64,000 nt of DNA from an uncultured Bacteroidia bacterium (GTDB lineage: Bacteria > Bacteroidota > Bacteroidia > Bacteroidales > UBA932): assembly GCA_902801205.1 (NCBI GenBank), contig CADCHE010000009.1, forward strand, positions 31,297 through 95,296, read 5' to 3'. The translations under genes were made by a program, and so were the position numbers. The stretch's first letter is position 1, and every line of letters begins with the position of its first letter. Below the pieces are notes generated by a model, which had not been told where the DNA came from, searched no databases, and saw only the letters and a program-made list of their open reading frames with translations. Shown piece after piece: positions 25,277 to 33,353 of the stretch.

Positions 25277-26164
25277 TTATGCCAACGCGCCGATTTCCTC
25301 AGGGGAGAGGCCTGTGATGTCGGCGATGAGCGCTTTGTCCATGCCTTTCTCCAGCATCTTCCTGGCGTTGTCTGCTTTCGCCTGGGCGATTCCTTCCGCG
25401 AGCCCTTCCGTCCTTCCTTCCGCCAAACTGTTCTTCCGCATCTCCTCCAGTGCGTACTCCATCTGGTTGATCCGGTCTCTTTCGGTCGTCATGTCGAATT
25501 CGTATTTGGTTTTTTCCTGCGGGGTAAAGTTAGCGATTTCCGCGGTATCGAACAAGAGTGTGAAGATTTCCTGCGTCAGTTCTGCGGGTTTTTCCGGGAA
25601 CCGCTCCATGTTGCGCAGCGCGTAGCAGAAGTTCTCCAGGACGGTGGCCTTGTCGGTCAGCGCGCGGGTGCAGTTGGGCAGTTCGAGGACGATGTACTGG
25701 ATCCGGTCGGTCATTTTCTTTCCGGTCTGCACATCGCAGAGTTTGTATCGGAAGAAGATGCGGTCGCTTCCTGGGTGGAGGGAGAAGTCGAGGATGCCGA
25801 TGAAGTAGACGGGCGGGAACTGGTCGCTCGCCTTGCCGGCCAGGATCTGCTGCTGGATCGCGAAGGAGGAATAGAAGAGGGCTCGCTCGAAGAACCAGGC
25901 CTCCCTGGCGAGCTGCAGTTCGACGACGAACCGGCTTCCGTCGGCGTCGGTGCACTCCACGTCCACGCGGATGCATTTGTCGTCGGCATACGGGTTGACG
26001 TGTTCGGAGGACACGTAGGTGAGCTGGGTGATCTTCCTTTCGGGGAGCAGCTCCTGGAGGAAGAGGACCATCAGTCTTTTGCGGCTCTCAGAGCCAAAAG
26101 CGCGCTTGAACCAGTCATCAAGCAGGATGCGGGCGTATCGCCCTGCGGAGGGAGTGTTTTCCAT
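25277..26164 (-). CDS. Rpn/PD-(D/E)XK nuclease family putative transposase
   Basis: 295 residues. The N-terminal domain carries FKRAFGSESRKRLMVLFLQELL and the nuclease core RVDVECTDADGSRFVVELQLA, a D...ExQ arrangement typical of the PD-(D/E)XK recombination-promoting nuclease (Rpn) family, often annotated as transposase. The C-terminus has a charged helical segment with repeats LAEGRTEGLAEGIAQAKADN and a small helix-turn-helix-like end. Rpn proteins are implicated in RecA-independent DNA exchange or phage defence and can be replicated like selfish genes. No terminal inverted repeats are visible, so this is not an intact insertion sequence. It lies beside a gene remnant. Confidence 0.88.
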   Translation of the reverse strand: MENTPSAGRYARILLDDWFKRAFGSESRKRLMVLFLQELLPERKITQLTYVSSEHVNPYADDKCIRVDVECTDADGSRFVVELQLAREAWFFERALFYSSFAIQQQILAGKASDQFPPVYFIGILDFSLHPGSDRIFFRYKLCDVQTGKKMTDRIQYIVLELPNCTRALTDKATVLENFCYALRNMERFPEKPAELTQEIFTLLFDTAEIANFTPQEKTKYEFDMTTERDRINQMEYALEEMRKNSLAEGRTEGLAEGIAQAKADNARKMLEKGMDKALIADITGLSPEEIGALA

Positions 26165-26180
26165 ATGTTCGGTTTTTTCG

Positions 26181-26188
26181 CAAACATA
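26181..26188 (-). promoter_or_regulatory. -7 box of the Rpn gene
   Basis: The minus strand reads TATGTTTG, 16 bases before the ATG at 26164. Confidence 0.6.
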
Positions 26189-26297
26189 GGGAAGGGGAGC
26201 CCGCCGGCCGCTCCGTTTTAAAAAACAACGGTCGGATTTTCCGTTTCTTACAGGAATTGCTGTTTTTTATGTAAATTTACCCAAAATACGCAGACAG

Positions 26298-27692
26298 ATG
26301 AAACTTCGTACGATCCTCCTTGCCGCTGCAGCTTGCCTTTGTGCCGTAGCGACTGCATCCGCCCAGAACCAGACCGCCGGCGGTGGTATTACCGAGAAGA
26401 TGCTCACCCGGATCCGGGCCGCCTACAAAGGCGACGCTGCCGACAAGGCCATCCGGAACGCCCTGAACACGACCTCGATCGGCGTGCTGGCTGCCAATGC
26501 CGAGAATGCGGCGATGATCGACACCCATTTCTCAGACATGGTGAAGACCCAGGGACGCACCGACCAGAAATCGTCCGGTCGCTGCTGGCTCTTCACGGGG
26601 CTCAACGTGCTCCGCGCCCGGATGATCGACCGTTTCGACCTCGGCGCCTTCACCTTCTCGCAGAATTATCTCTTCTTCTATGACCAGCTCGAGAAGGCCA
26701 ATCTCTTCCTGCAGGGCGTGATCGATACGCGCGACAAGGGGTTTGATGACCGCGAAGTCGACTGGCTGTTCGCCAATCCGATCAGCGACGGAGGGCAGTT
26801 CACGGGCGTTTCCAACCTCGTAATGAAGTACGGGCTGGTGCCTTCCGAGGCGATGCCTGAAACCTATTGCTCCGACAATACCTCCCAGATGCGCACGCTC
26901 CTGGCCAACAAGCTGCGCGAAGACGGCCTGCGGCTCCGTCAGGCCAAGGCGAAGGACTGCGCTGCGATGAAGACCGACATGCTCGGCGAGATCTACCGCA
27001 TGCTCGTCCTCTGCCTCGGCGAGCCGCCGCAGTCTTTCGAATGGGCGCGCTACGACGCCAAGGACCAGCTGGTCAGCCGCGAGACCTATACCCCCAAGTC
27101 ATTTTTTGAGACCTTCGTCGGGGAAGACCTGGAGAACAACTATATCATGGTGATGAACGACCCGTGCCGCGAATATTATAAGGTATACGAAATCGAATAC
27201 GACCGTCATGTCTACGACGGGCAGAACTGGGTCTATCTCAACCTGCCGGTCGACCGGATCAAGGAGATGGCCATCGCTTCCATCAAGGACAATACGGCGA
27301 TGTACTTTTCCTGCGACGTCGGCAAGTTCCTCGACCGCCAGCGCGGGGTGCTGGACGTGAATAACTTCGACTATGGCTCCCTGCTGGGCACATCTTTCGG
27401 GATGGACAAGGAAGAACGCGTCCGGACGCATGCCAGCGGCTCCTCCCATGCGATGACGCTCATCGCTGTCGACCTGCGCGACGGGAAGCCGGTCAAGTGG
27501 ATGGTGGAGAACAGCTGGGGTGCCACGTCGGGCTACAAGGGCAACATGATCATGACGGACGAGTGGTTCGACGAATACATGTTCCGCCTTGTCGTCGAAA
27601 AGAAATACGTTCCGGCGGACCTCCTCGGCATGATGGACCAGCAGCCGGTCCGGCTGCCCGCCTGGGATCCGATGTTCCTTCCGGAAGAGTAA
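26298..27692 (+). CDS. Exported C1B family aminopeptidase (PepC/bleomycin hydrolase type)
   Basis: 464 residues with a signal peptide (residues 1-22, ending ASAQ). The papain-fold catalytic residues are in place: QKSSGRCWLFTGLN (Cys96), ASGSSHAMTLIAVD (His) and KWMVENSWG (Asn). Bleomycin hydrolase/PepC enzymes are normally cytosolic hexamers; Bacteroidetes members with signal peptides are placed in the periplasm, where they trim peptides. The 3' end is 6 bases from the convergent rbfA. A weak TAAATTTA element at 26272-26279 may be its -7 box. Confidence 0.9.
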   Translation: MKLRTILLAAAACLCAVATASAQNQTAGGGITEKMLTRIRAAYKGDAADKAIRNALNTTSIGVLAANAENAAMIDTHFSDMVKTQGRTDQKSSGRCWLFTGLNVLRARMIDRFDLGAFTFSQNYLFFYDQLEKANLFLQGVIDTRDKGFDDREVDWLFANPISDGGQFTGVSNLVMKYGLVPSEAMPETYCSDNTSQMRTLLANKLREDGLRLRQAKAKDCAAMKTDMLGEIYRMLVLCLGEPPQSFEWARYDAKDQLVSRETYTPKSFFETFVGEDLENNYIMVMNDPCREYYKVYEIEYDRHVYDGQNWVYLNLPVDRIKEMAIASIKDNTAMYFSCDVGKFLDRQRGVLDVNNFDYGSLLGTSFGMDKEERVRTHASGSSHAMTLIAVDLRDGKPVKWMVENSWGATSGYKGNMIMTDEWFDEYMFRLVVEKKYVPADLLGMMDQQPVRLPAWDPMFLPEE

Positions 27693-27698
27693 AGGGGA

Positions 27699-28049
27699 TT
27701 ACTGCTCCTTGAGAAGCTGGTCGATATGCTCGGCGTAGTCGAGCGTGGTGTCAAGGTAGAAGACGATCTCCGGGACGATGCGGAGCTGCCGGCCCACTTT
27801 CCGGCCCAGTTCTCCGCGGATTGTCCGCAGGTTTTCCTCCAGCAGCTTCATCACCTCTTCCGCCTTCGCGGAAGGGAAAATGCTGACATAGGTCTTGGCT
27901 ACGGAGAGGTCGGGGCTGATGCGCACCTCGCTTACCGTCACCATTGCGCCGCCGAAAGCGGCCATGCCCTTGCCACGGATGATCTCCGCCAGGTCCTTCT
28001 GGATCTCCCGCGCTACTTTGAGCTGGCGTGTCGTTGCTGGTTTCTCCAT
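27699..28049 (-). CDS. rbfA: 30S ribosome-binding factor
   Basis: 116 residues. The KH-like fold of RbfA is evident from ARKVAREIQKDL-type helix 1 (here QLKVAREIQKDLAEII), VTVSEVRISPDLSVAKTYVSIF and GRKVGRQLRIVPEIVFYLD. It binds 30S precursors and supports maturation of the 16S rRNA 5' end. The start ATG overlaps the tyrS stop by one base (TGATG), so it is translated from the tyrS message. Confidence 0.93.
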   Translation of the reverse strand: MEKPATTRQLKVAREIQKDLAEIIRGKGMAAFGGAMVTVSEVRISPDLSVAKTYVSIFPSAKAEEVMKLLEENLRTIRGELGRKVGRQLRIVPEIVFYLDTTLDYAEHIDQLLKEQ

Positions 28050-29341
28050 CAGATGACGTTGATAATGAAGTAGTTCTTCTTTCCTTTCTGGGCCAGGATG
28101 TACTTCCCGTCCACGATGTCAGCCGCCGTCACCTCATAGGCGATGTCGGTCACCTTGTCCTTGTTCAGGCTCACGCCGCCGCCCTGGACCATCTTCCGGG
28201 CTTCGCCCTTGGAAGGGAAGACAGCCGTCTTCACGGCCAGCAGGTCGAGCAGGTTGCAGGGGAGTTCCGCCGCGGGAACGTCGAAGGTGGGTACACCGCT
28301 GAAAACGGAGAGGAAAGTCCGTTCGTCCAGCTTGCGGAGCTGCTCCGAGGTGGAGTTCCCGAAAAGCATCTGCGAGGCCGCTACGGCGTTGTCGTATTCG
28401 GCCTGGCCATGGCACATGACCGTCACCTCGCGGGCGAGCACCTTCTGGAGTTCGCGCCGTCCCGGATCTTCACGGTGGCGGGCGATGAGGCCCTCGATCG
28501 TCTCGCGGTCGAGCATGGTGAAGATCTTGATGTACTTCTCGGCATCGTCATCGGCCACGTTCAGCCAGAACTGGTAGAACTCGTACGGCGAAGTCCGCTC
28601 GGCGTCCAGCCAGATGTTGCCTTTCTCCGTCTTGCCGAACTTCGTGCCGTCAGCCTTGCGGATGAGGGGGCACGTGAGTGCGAAAGCCTCGCCGCCTTCC
28701 ATCCGGCGGATCAGTTCGCTGCCGGTGGTGATGTTGCCCCACTGGTCGGAACCGCCCAGCTGCAGGACGCAGCCCTTGTTCTTCCAGAGCCAGTAGAAAT
28801 CGTAGCCCTGCATCAGCTGGTAGCTGAATTCAGTGAAGGACATGCCTTCGGAAGAATCGCGCTGCAGGCGCTTCTTCACGGAGTCCTTCGCCATCATGTA
28901 GTTGACGGTGATGTGTTTGCCGATGTCACGGATGAAGTTGATGAACGAATAGTCCTTCATCCAGTCGTAGTTGTTGACGAGTTCCGCCCGGTTGGGGGCG
29001 TCGGAATCGAAATCGAGGAAGCGGGCGAGCTGCGCCTTGATGCAGGCCACGTTGTGGGCGAGCGTCTCCTCGTCCAGCAGGTTCCGTTCGGCGGACTTCA
29101 TCGACGGGTCGCCGATCATGCCGGTCGCACCGCCCACCAGGGCGATCGGCTTGTGCCCGCAGTTCTGGAAATGCCGCAGGATCATCACACTGACCAGGTG
29201 GCCGATGTGCAGGGAGTCCGCCGTCGGGTCGATGCCGACGTAGGCGGCCTGCGGGCCTTCCATCAGTTTTTCCTCGGTTCCGGGCATGATGTCCTGGATC
29301 ATTCCGCGCCATTTCAGCTCTTCAACGAAATTCTTTTCCAT
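28049..29341 (-). CDS. tyrS: Tyrosyl-tRNA synthetase
   Basis: 430 residues. The class I motifs are HIGHL in [18 protein letters not shown] and KFGKT (the KMSKS equivalent) in [26 protein letters not shown] binds tyrosine and tRNA. The C-terminal S4-like RNA-binding domain spans about residues 360-430 ([15 protein letters not shown]). It charges tRNA-Tyr. It heads a two-gene operon with rbfA and diverges from tpiA. Confidence 0.97.
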   Translation of the reverse strand: MEKNFVEELKWRGMIQDIMPGTEEKLMEGPQAAYVGIDPTADSLHIGHLVSVMILRHFQNCGHKPIALVGGATGMIGDPSMKSAERNLLDEETLAHNVACIKAQLARFLDFDSDAPNRAELVNNYDWMKDYSFINFIRDIGKHITVNYMMAKDSVKKRLQRDSSEGMSFTEFSYQLMQGYDFYWLWKNKGCVLQLGGSDQWGNITTGSELIRRMEGGEAFALTCPLIRKADGTKFGKTEKGNIWLDAERTSPYEFYQFWLNVADDDAEKYIKIFTMLDRETIEGLIARHREDPGRRELQKVLAREVTVMCHGQAEYDNAVAASQMLFGNSTSEQLRKLDERTFLSVFSGVPTFDVPAAELPCNLLDLLAVKTAVFPSKGEARKMVQGGGVSLNKDKVTDIAYEVTAADIVDGKYILAQKGKKNYFIINVI

Positions 29342-29373
29342 ATGTCGTATTACTATTTATCGGTTCAAGCGTG

Positions 29374-29381
29374 CAAAGTTA
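29374..29381 (-). promoter_or_regulatory. -7 box of tyrS-rbfA
   Basis: The minus strand reads TAACTTTG, 32 bases before the ATG at 29341. Confidence 0.65.
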
Positions 29382-29394
29382 ACTAAAAATACGT

Positions 29395-29402
29395 TAATTT
29401 TG
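29395..29402 (+). promoter_or_regulatory. -7 box of tpiA
   Basis: TAATTTTG, 42 bases before the ATG at 29445. The position excludes the upstream part of the longer frame beginning at 29286. Confidence 0.65.
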
Positions 29403-29444
29403 CAGGATTGCAAAAAGAACGTTTGTATTAAATCAAGTGATCGT

Positions 29445-30200
29445 ATGAGAAAGAAGATTGTTGCCGGAAACTGGAAGATGAATACTACCGTTTCCGAAGG
29501 CGTGGAACTGGCGAAGGCCGTTGTGGCCCGCAGCGCGGAAGTCCCCGCGAACGTCGGCCTCATCGTGGCCGCTCCGTTTACCCATCTGGTCTGCGTTGCC
29601 GATGCCGTCAAGGGTTCCAAGGTGGAAGTTTCCGCGCAGAACTGCGCCGACCATGAGAAGGGTGCCTACACCGGAGAGGTCGCCGTGAACATGCTTGTCT
29701 CCGCCGGATGCACCTGGACGATCCTCGGTCACTCCGAGCGTCGCCAGTACTACGGCGAGACCGACGAGAAGCTGGTCGTGAAGACCCGTCTCGCCCTGGA
29801 TGCGGGCCTGGGTGTCATCCTCTGTGTCGGCGAGAACCTCGAGCAGCGTGAGGCCGGCGAGCACTTCGCCGTTGTGAAGGAACAGGTCGAGAACGTCCTC
29901 TTCCACTTCACCGCCGAGGAAATGGGCAGGATCGTCATCGCTTATGAGCCGGTCTGGGCCATCGGTACGGGCAAGACCGCTACGGCAGAACAGGCCGAGG
30001 AAATCCACGCCTGCATCCGTCAGGTGCTGGCCGGGAAGTTCGGTGCCCAGGTGGCTGAAGACACCACCATCCTCTACGGCGGCAGCTGCAAGCCTTCCAA
30101 CGCGAAGGAACTGTTTGCCCAGAAGGACATCGACGGCGGCCTGATCGGCGGCGCCGCCCTGAAAGCGGACGACTTCATCCAGATCGCTCTTTCCTTCTAA
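29445..30200 (+). CDS. tpiA: Triosephosphate isomerase
   Basis: 251 residues. The TIM-barrel active-site residues are present: VAGNWKMN (Lys), ILGHSERRQYYGE (His) and VIAYEPVWAIGTGKTA (catalytic Glu and start of loop 6), then YGGSCKPSN and GLIGGAAL for the phosphate site. It interconverts dihydroxyacetone phosphate and glyceraldehyde 3-phosphate in glycolysis. It is monocistronic, ending in the strong terminator at 30224. Confidence 0.98.
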   Translation: MRKKIVAGNWKMNTTVSEGVELAKAVVARSAEVPANVGLIVAAPFTHLVCVADAVKGSKVEVSAQNCADHEKGAYTGEVAVNMLVSAGCTWTILGHSERRQYYGETDEKLVVKTRLALDAGLGVILCVGENLEQREAGEHFAVVKEQVENVLFHFTAEEMGRIVIAYEPVWAIGTGKTATAEQAEEIHACIRQVLAGKFGAQVAEDTTILYGGSCKPSNAKELFAQKDIDGGLIGGAALKADDFIQIALSF

Positions 30201-30223
30201 TTGGTGAGGGCACGGATATAAAC

Positions 30224-30254
30224 AAACGGCTGGCTCGGAAGAGCCAGCCGTTTT
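30224..30254 (+). terminator. Terminator after tpiA (bidirectional)
   Basis: A 13-bp perfect stem (30224-30236 with 30241-30253) around GGAA, with T-rich sequence after it. The minus-strand copy also has A/T-rich flank and can serve the Hc1 gene. Confidence 0.9.
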
Positions 30255-30275
30255 GCCTTTTAGAAGAGGGAGTTA

Positions 30276-30452
30276 TTATTTCTTCGCTTCCTCGACAGAG
30301 ACTTTGCGGAACGCCTTGAGGTCCTGCATCAGGGCAAGAGCGGCCTTGCGGGCGCGGGCGCCGGCAGCCTTGTTACCTTTTTCAATCTGCGCATCGGCAT
30401 TGACGACGAATGCATCAATCTCTTCCTTGATTTGTGCGACAAGCTTTTTCAT
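30276..30452 (-). CDS. Histone H1-like protein Hc1
   Basis: A 58-residue Lys/Ala-rich protein starting MKKLVAQIKEEIDAFVV, with the core EKGNKAAGARARKAALAL and ending FRKVSVEEAKK. This is the short Hc1-like histone H1 family of Bacteroidetes, a small helical DNA-binding nucleoid protein related to chlamydial Hc1. The upstream 130 bases to pth are extremely A/T-rich with several A6-A11 tracts, unlike the rest of the window, and no TAnnTTTG box stands out. Transcription ends at the bidirectional hairpin at 30224. Confidence 0.88.
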   Translation of the reverse strand: MKKLVAQIKEEIDAFVVNADAQIEKGNKAAGARARKAALALMQDLKAFRKVSVEEAKK

Positions 30453-30586
30453 TTTTTAAAATATTAAGTGAATAGTTGAACTATAATAACTTCGCTTCTA
30501 TTCTGTGGCTATACTACGGCCAGCAATTTATGAAAAAAAAAAGAATATTCAAAAAAAAATGAAAAAAACTGCGCTTTTTTGAACGT
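30453..30586. other. A/T-rich spacer between Hc1 and pth genes
   Basis: About 130 bases with long A tracts (for example 30530-30540 and 30552-30560), in a chromosome that is otherwise GC-rich. It holds the Hc1 leader and the pth 3' flank. A weak A/T hairpin with T-run follows pth on the minus strand. I see no gene in it. Confidence 0.6.
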
Positions 30587-31174
30587 TTAGGCTTCTTCCT
30601 GCGCTGCTTTTGGCTTGACATTCAGGTTATTCATGGCCCGTTGCAGCCCGATGGTCGCGATGTCCTTGATGCCGGAAATCACGCGGTCGAAGACGGGCGT
30701 AACCGCCTCTTTTTCCGCTTGGGAAAATGGCCCGATGACGTAGTCCACCTGCCCGCCCCGGGCGAAATCGTTTCCGATGCCGATCCGGATACGGGCGAAC
30801 TGGTCGGTCTCCAGCAGTGCAATGATGTCCTTCAGTCCGTTGTGTCCTCCATCGCTGCCCCTCCCACGGAGCCGGACCGTCCCCAGGGGGAGGTTGAGGT
30901 CGTCGCACACGACGATGAGGTTCTCGACCGGCAGGTGGAGCTTGTTCATCCAGTAGCGGACGGCATCACCGCTGAGGTTCATGTACGTGGAGGGTTTGAG
31001 CAGGGTGAACTTCCTGCCCTTGAAGGAGATCTCCGCGATGTCCCCGTAGCGTTGCGTGGAAAAAGAAGCATTGGATGCCTGTGCCCAGGCATCCAATACC
31101 ATAAAACCGACATTGTGTCTGGTTGAAGCGTACTCGGCGCCGATGTTCCCCAATCCTGCGACAAGGTAGTTCAT
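30587..31174 (-). CDS. pth: Peptidyl-tRNA hydrolase
   Basis: 195 residues. Diagnostic blocks are LVAGLGNIGAEYASTRHNVGFMVLD (with the catalytic His), LKPSTYMNLSG (substrate-binding Asn) and VVCDDLNLPLGTVRLRGRGSDGGHNGL (catalytic Asp). It recycles peptidyl-tRNAs released prematurely. It is 36 bases downstream of rplY on the same strand, the conserved L25-Pth gene order. Confidence 0.96.
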   Translation of the reverse strand: MNYLVAGLGNIGAEYASTRHNVGFMVLDAWAQASNASFSTQRYGDIAEISFKGRKFTLLKPSTYMNLSGDAVRYWMNKLHLPVENLIVVCDDLNLPLGTVRLRGRGSDGGHNGLKDIIALLETDQFARIRIGIGNDFARGGQVDYVIGPFSQAEKEAVTPVFDRVISGIKDIATIGLQRAMNNLNVKPKAAQEEA

Positions 31175-31210
31175 ACCAGCAATGTTTCAGACGTTGAATC
31201 CGGAAGGGGA

Positions 31211-31795
31211 TTACTCCTCGGTGGCCTGATCGGCCTGGGCGGCCATCTGGCGGGTAGCCTTGACCGTGCAGAGGATCGTGTCCTTCGGGGTGACGACGGC
31301 GAGGTTGTCGTATTTGAGGTCGCCGGCGACGATGCGCTTCTCGATATCCAGCGGGGTCGTGTCGATCACCAGCTCGTCCGGGAGGTCCTTCATCAGGGCG
31401 CAGACGCGGACGGTACGGGCGGACTTCACGAACTTGCCACCTTTCTGGACACCGACGGGATGGCCTTCGAAGACCAGCGGAACGTCGATCGCGATCGGCT
31501 TCTCCTCGTTGACGGCGAGGAAGTCGACATGGTAGCAGAGATCCTCGATCGGATGGAACTGGAGCTCATGCACGACGGCGGTGTAGGCTTTGCCATTGTC
31601 CAGCTTGATGTCGACGATGTAGGAGGCGGAGGTGTGGGTGAGACCCTTCAGGTCCTTCGCGGAGACGGTGAAAAGAACATTCTCCATGCCGAGTCCGTAG
31701 AGGTTGCAGGGAACGAGGTCCTGCTTGCGGAACGCCTTGATAACGGCCTTGTTGCCGACCTGGCGAACGGCGCCGTTGAGTTCAAAATGCTTCAT
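31211..31795 (-). CDS. rplY: 50S ribosomal protein L25/Ctc
   Basis: 194 residues, the long Ctc form: an N-terminal 5S-rRNA-binding domain (residues 1-95, with KAFRKQDLVPCNLYGLGMEN) followed by the C-terminal beta domain (IAIDVPLVFEGHPVGVQKGG). It binds 5S rRNA in the large subunit. It is transcribed with pth from the TATCTTTG promoter at 31882, giving a leader of about 80 bases with no obvious structure. Confidence 0.95.
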   Translation of the reverse strand: MKHFELNGAVRQVGNKAVIKAFRKQDLVPCNLYGLGMENVLFTVSAKDLKGLTHTSASYIVDIKLDNGKAYTAVVHELQFHPIEDLCYHVDFLAVNEEKPIAIDVPLVFEGHPVGVQKGGKFVKSARTVRVCALMKDLPDELVIDTTPLDIEKRIVAGDLKYDNLAVVTPKDTILCTVKATRQMAAQADQATEE

Positions 31796-31881
31796 TGTAC
31801 TTTAATTAAAAATGTGTTACTCAGTTCCGGACGGACCGGAACCCCATTGCACCAAAAGCATATGCTTTTATAAAGGGCGGG

Positions 31882-31889
31882 CAAAGATA
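31882..31889 (-). promoter_or_regulatory. -7 box of rplY-pth
   Basis: The minus strand reads TATCTTTG, 86 bases before the rplY ATG, just downstream of the stop codon of the C11 peptidase gene. Confidence 0.65.
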
Positions 31890-31900
31890 GGAAATATTTT

Positions 31901-33274
31901 TTATTCCACCAAGCGTATCGCCTTGTTCCAGGCCTCGTTCCGATAGGCGGCGTCCAACAGGGGCGTTCCGCCGCAGGGCAGGTACATGCTCATCCCACTG
32001 TAGGTGTCGATCTTGATGTTCAGGAAGTAGGGCGTGGCGTTCCGGTAGACGATGCAACGGTCCACGGCCTGCCTGAGCCGGGTGAGGTCGCTTTCCGTAG
32101 CGTCGCATTGGACGAAGATGTCTTCCAGGTCGAAGAAAAAGTGACGGTTCAGCCGGTAGAAACCCTGCACGCGGTTGTAGTTCAAGGCGGCGAGTGCATC
32201 GCGGTACTTGGCGGTGAGGGCGGCGCAGACTTCGGCCAGCCCCTCCATGGCGTCTGAGCGCACCAGCGTCACCGTCGAAGACTGCCGCTGGCCGGTCTGC
32301 CGGTAGTACCGCATGAAGTTGTCGCGGAACAGGCCTTCCAGGTCGTATTGCTCCGGCTTCAGCAGGTACCCGGTGATCTGTGAATAGTCGAATGTCCCTT
32401 CTGCCAGTACTTCTGCGGGGGAACCGCCGATATAGTCCGCGATGTCCTTGAAACGGTAGAACAGTTCGACGCCGCCCGAGAAGCACATGTCGAAGACCAG
32501 ATAGTCCAGGTGCATGGCGATGCCCTGGGCGAACTCCTCGGCGGTCATCTCCAGTGCGTCGCCGCCCTGGCCCTGCTCGTCCATGCCGATGCTCCGGACC
32601 ATCCCGGCGAACGGGTCGTCGGAGAGGGACTCGGTGGGGATGTCGGGTTTCCGGCGCGCGGAGACGGAAGAAGGCGCCTGGTGGCTTTCCTCGTATTCAG
32701 AAGGGCTGAAGTAGTAACGGGCTGGAAGCCAGCCGGAACCGTGGGAGGAAAAGACCATCCCGTAGCCTTTCGCGGGGAAGTGTTCCTTGACATAGGAGGT
32801 GACGCGGCGCAGGCCTTCCGTGCTGGCGGCAGCCATCGTCTCCTCGAAGACTTGGAGCGTATCGGTGACCAGGGCACCGTTCCCGTCGAGGTACAGCCGT
32901 TTGAGGTATGACTTGACCGGCTTGTAGGCCATGCCGTTGGCCAGTTTCGTGTAGACGAGCAGGACATCGCTGCTTCGGCCCCCCTTGGGGATGTATGCCT
33001 TCGGCAGCCCGGCGATGCGGTCCGCTTCGGAGTAGCCCTGCACCAGTTCCTTGTTCATGTCGTCGTTCAACGCATCGGTCAGCGAGTTGAATCCGGCTTC
33101 GTAGAACAGCAGGACGCGACGGGTTTCCTCATGCTCCTGCCTTCCGCCGGCACCCTGGGCGTGGATGCCCGGTTCGGTATCGATGTCGAAATCCGAGTCC
33201 TTCCCGCAGGCGGCCGCCAGCAGGAGAAGGGCGATGGCGCTGAAGCGCCGGAGCATGGAACCATATTTCATCAT
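31901..33274 (-). CDS. Clostripain-family (C11) cysteine peptidase, lipoprotein
   Basis: 457 residues. A lipobox (LLLLAAACGKD, Cys23) anchors the protein to a membrane. The caspase-fold dyad of family C11 is in GMVFSSHGSGWLP (His178) and LDYLVFDMCFSGGVE (Cys264). Clostripain-like peptidases usually cleave after Arg or Lys and are common in gut Bacteroidetes. The aspartate-rich patch following the lipobox (DSDFDID) looks like a surface-export signal, inferred only. It diverges from the dipeptidyl peptidase III gene. Confidence 0.87.
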   Translation of the reverse strand: MMKYGSMLRRFSAIALLLLAAACGKDSDFDIDTEPGIHAQGAGGRQEHEETRRVLLFYEAGFNSLTDALNDDMNKELVQGYSEADRIAGLPKAYIPKGGRSSDVLLVYTKLANGMAYKPVKSYLKRLYLDGNGALVTDTLQVFEETMAAASTEGLRRVTSYVKEHFPAKGYGMVFSSHGSGWLPARYYFSPSEYEESHQAPSSVSARRKPDIPTESLSDDPFAGMVRSIGMDEQGQGGDALEMTAEEFAQGIAMHLDYLVFDMCFSGGVELFYRFKDIADYIGGSPAEVLAEGTFDYSQITGYLLKPEQYDLEGLFRDNFMRYYRQTGQRQSSTVTLVRSDAMEGLAEVCAALTAKYRDALAALNYNRVQGFYRLNRHFFFDLEDIFVQCDATESDLTRLRQAVDRCIVYRNATPYFLNIKIDTYSGMSMYLPCGGTPLLDAAYRNEAWNKAIRLVE

Positions 33275-33278
33275 GCCA

Positions 33279-33286
33279 CAAAGATA
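33279..33286 (-). promoter_or_regulatory. -7 box of the C11 peptidase gene
   Basis: The minus strand reads TATCTTTG, 4 bases before the ATG at 33274; a start at the second Met or at Met7 would leave a longer leader. Confidence 0.6.
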
Positions 33287-33307
33287 TGAAAATCTCCGGA
33301 AATTCCT

Positions 33308-33315
33308 TACCTTTG
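33308..33315 (+). promoter_or_regulatory. -7 box of the dipeptidyl peptidase III gene
   Basis: TACCTTTG, 38 bases before the ATG at 33354. It rules out the long frame from 33165. Confidence 0.65.
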
Positions 33316-33353
33316 AAGTCTTGCAACCTGAATATGGAATGAATATTTTGAAT

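Noticed and set aside
25277-26164. Rpn gene as part of a complete insertion sequence
   Set aside because: No terminal inverted repeats or target-site duplication can be found on either side; it has its own promoter instead.
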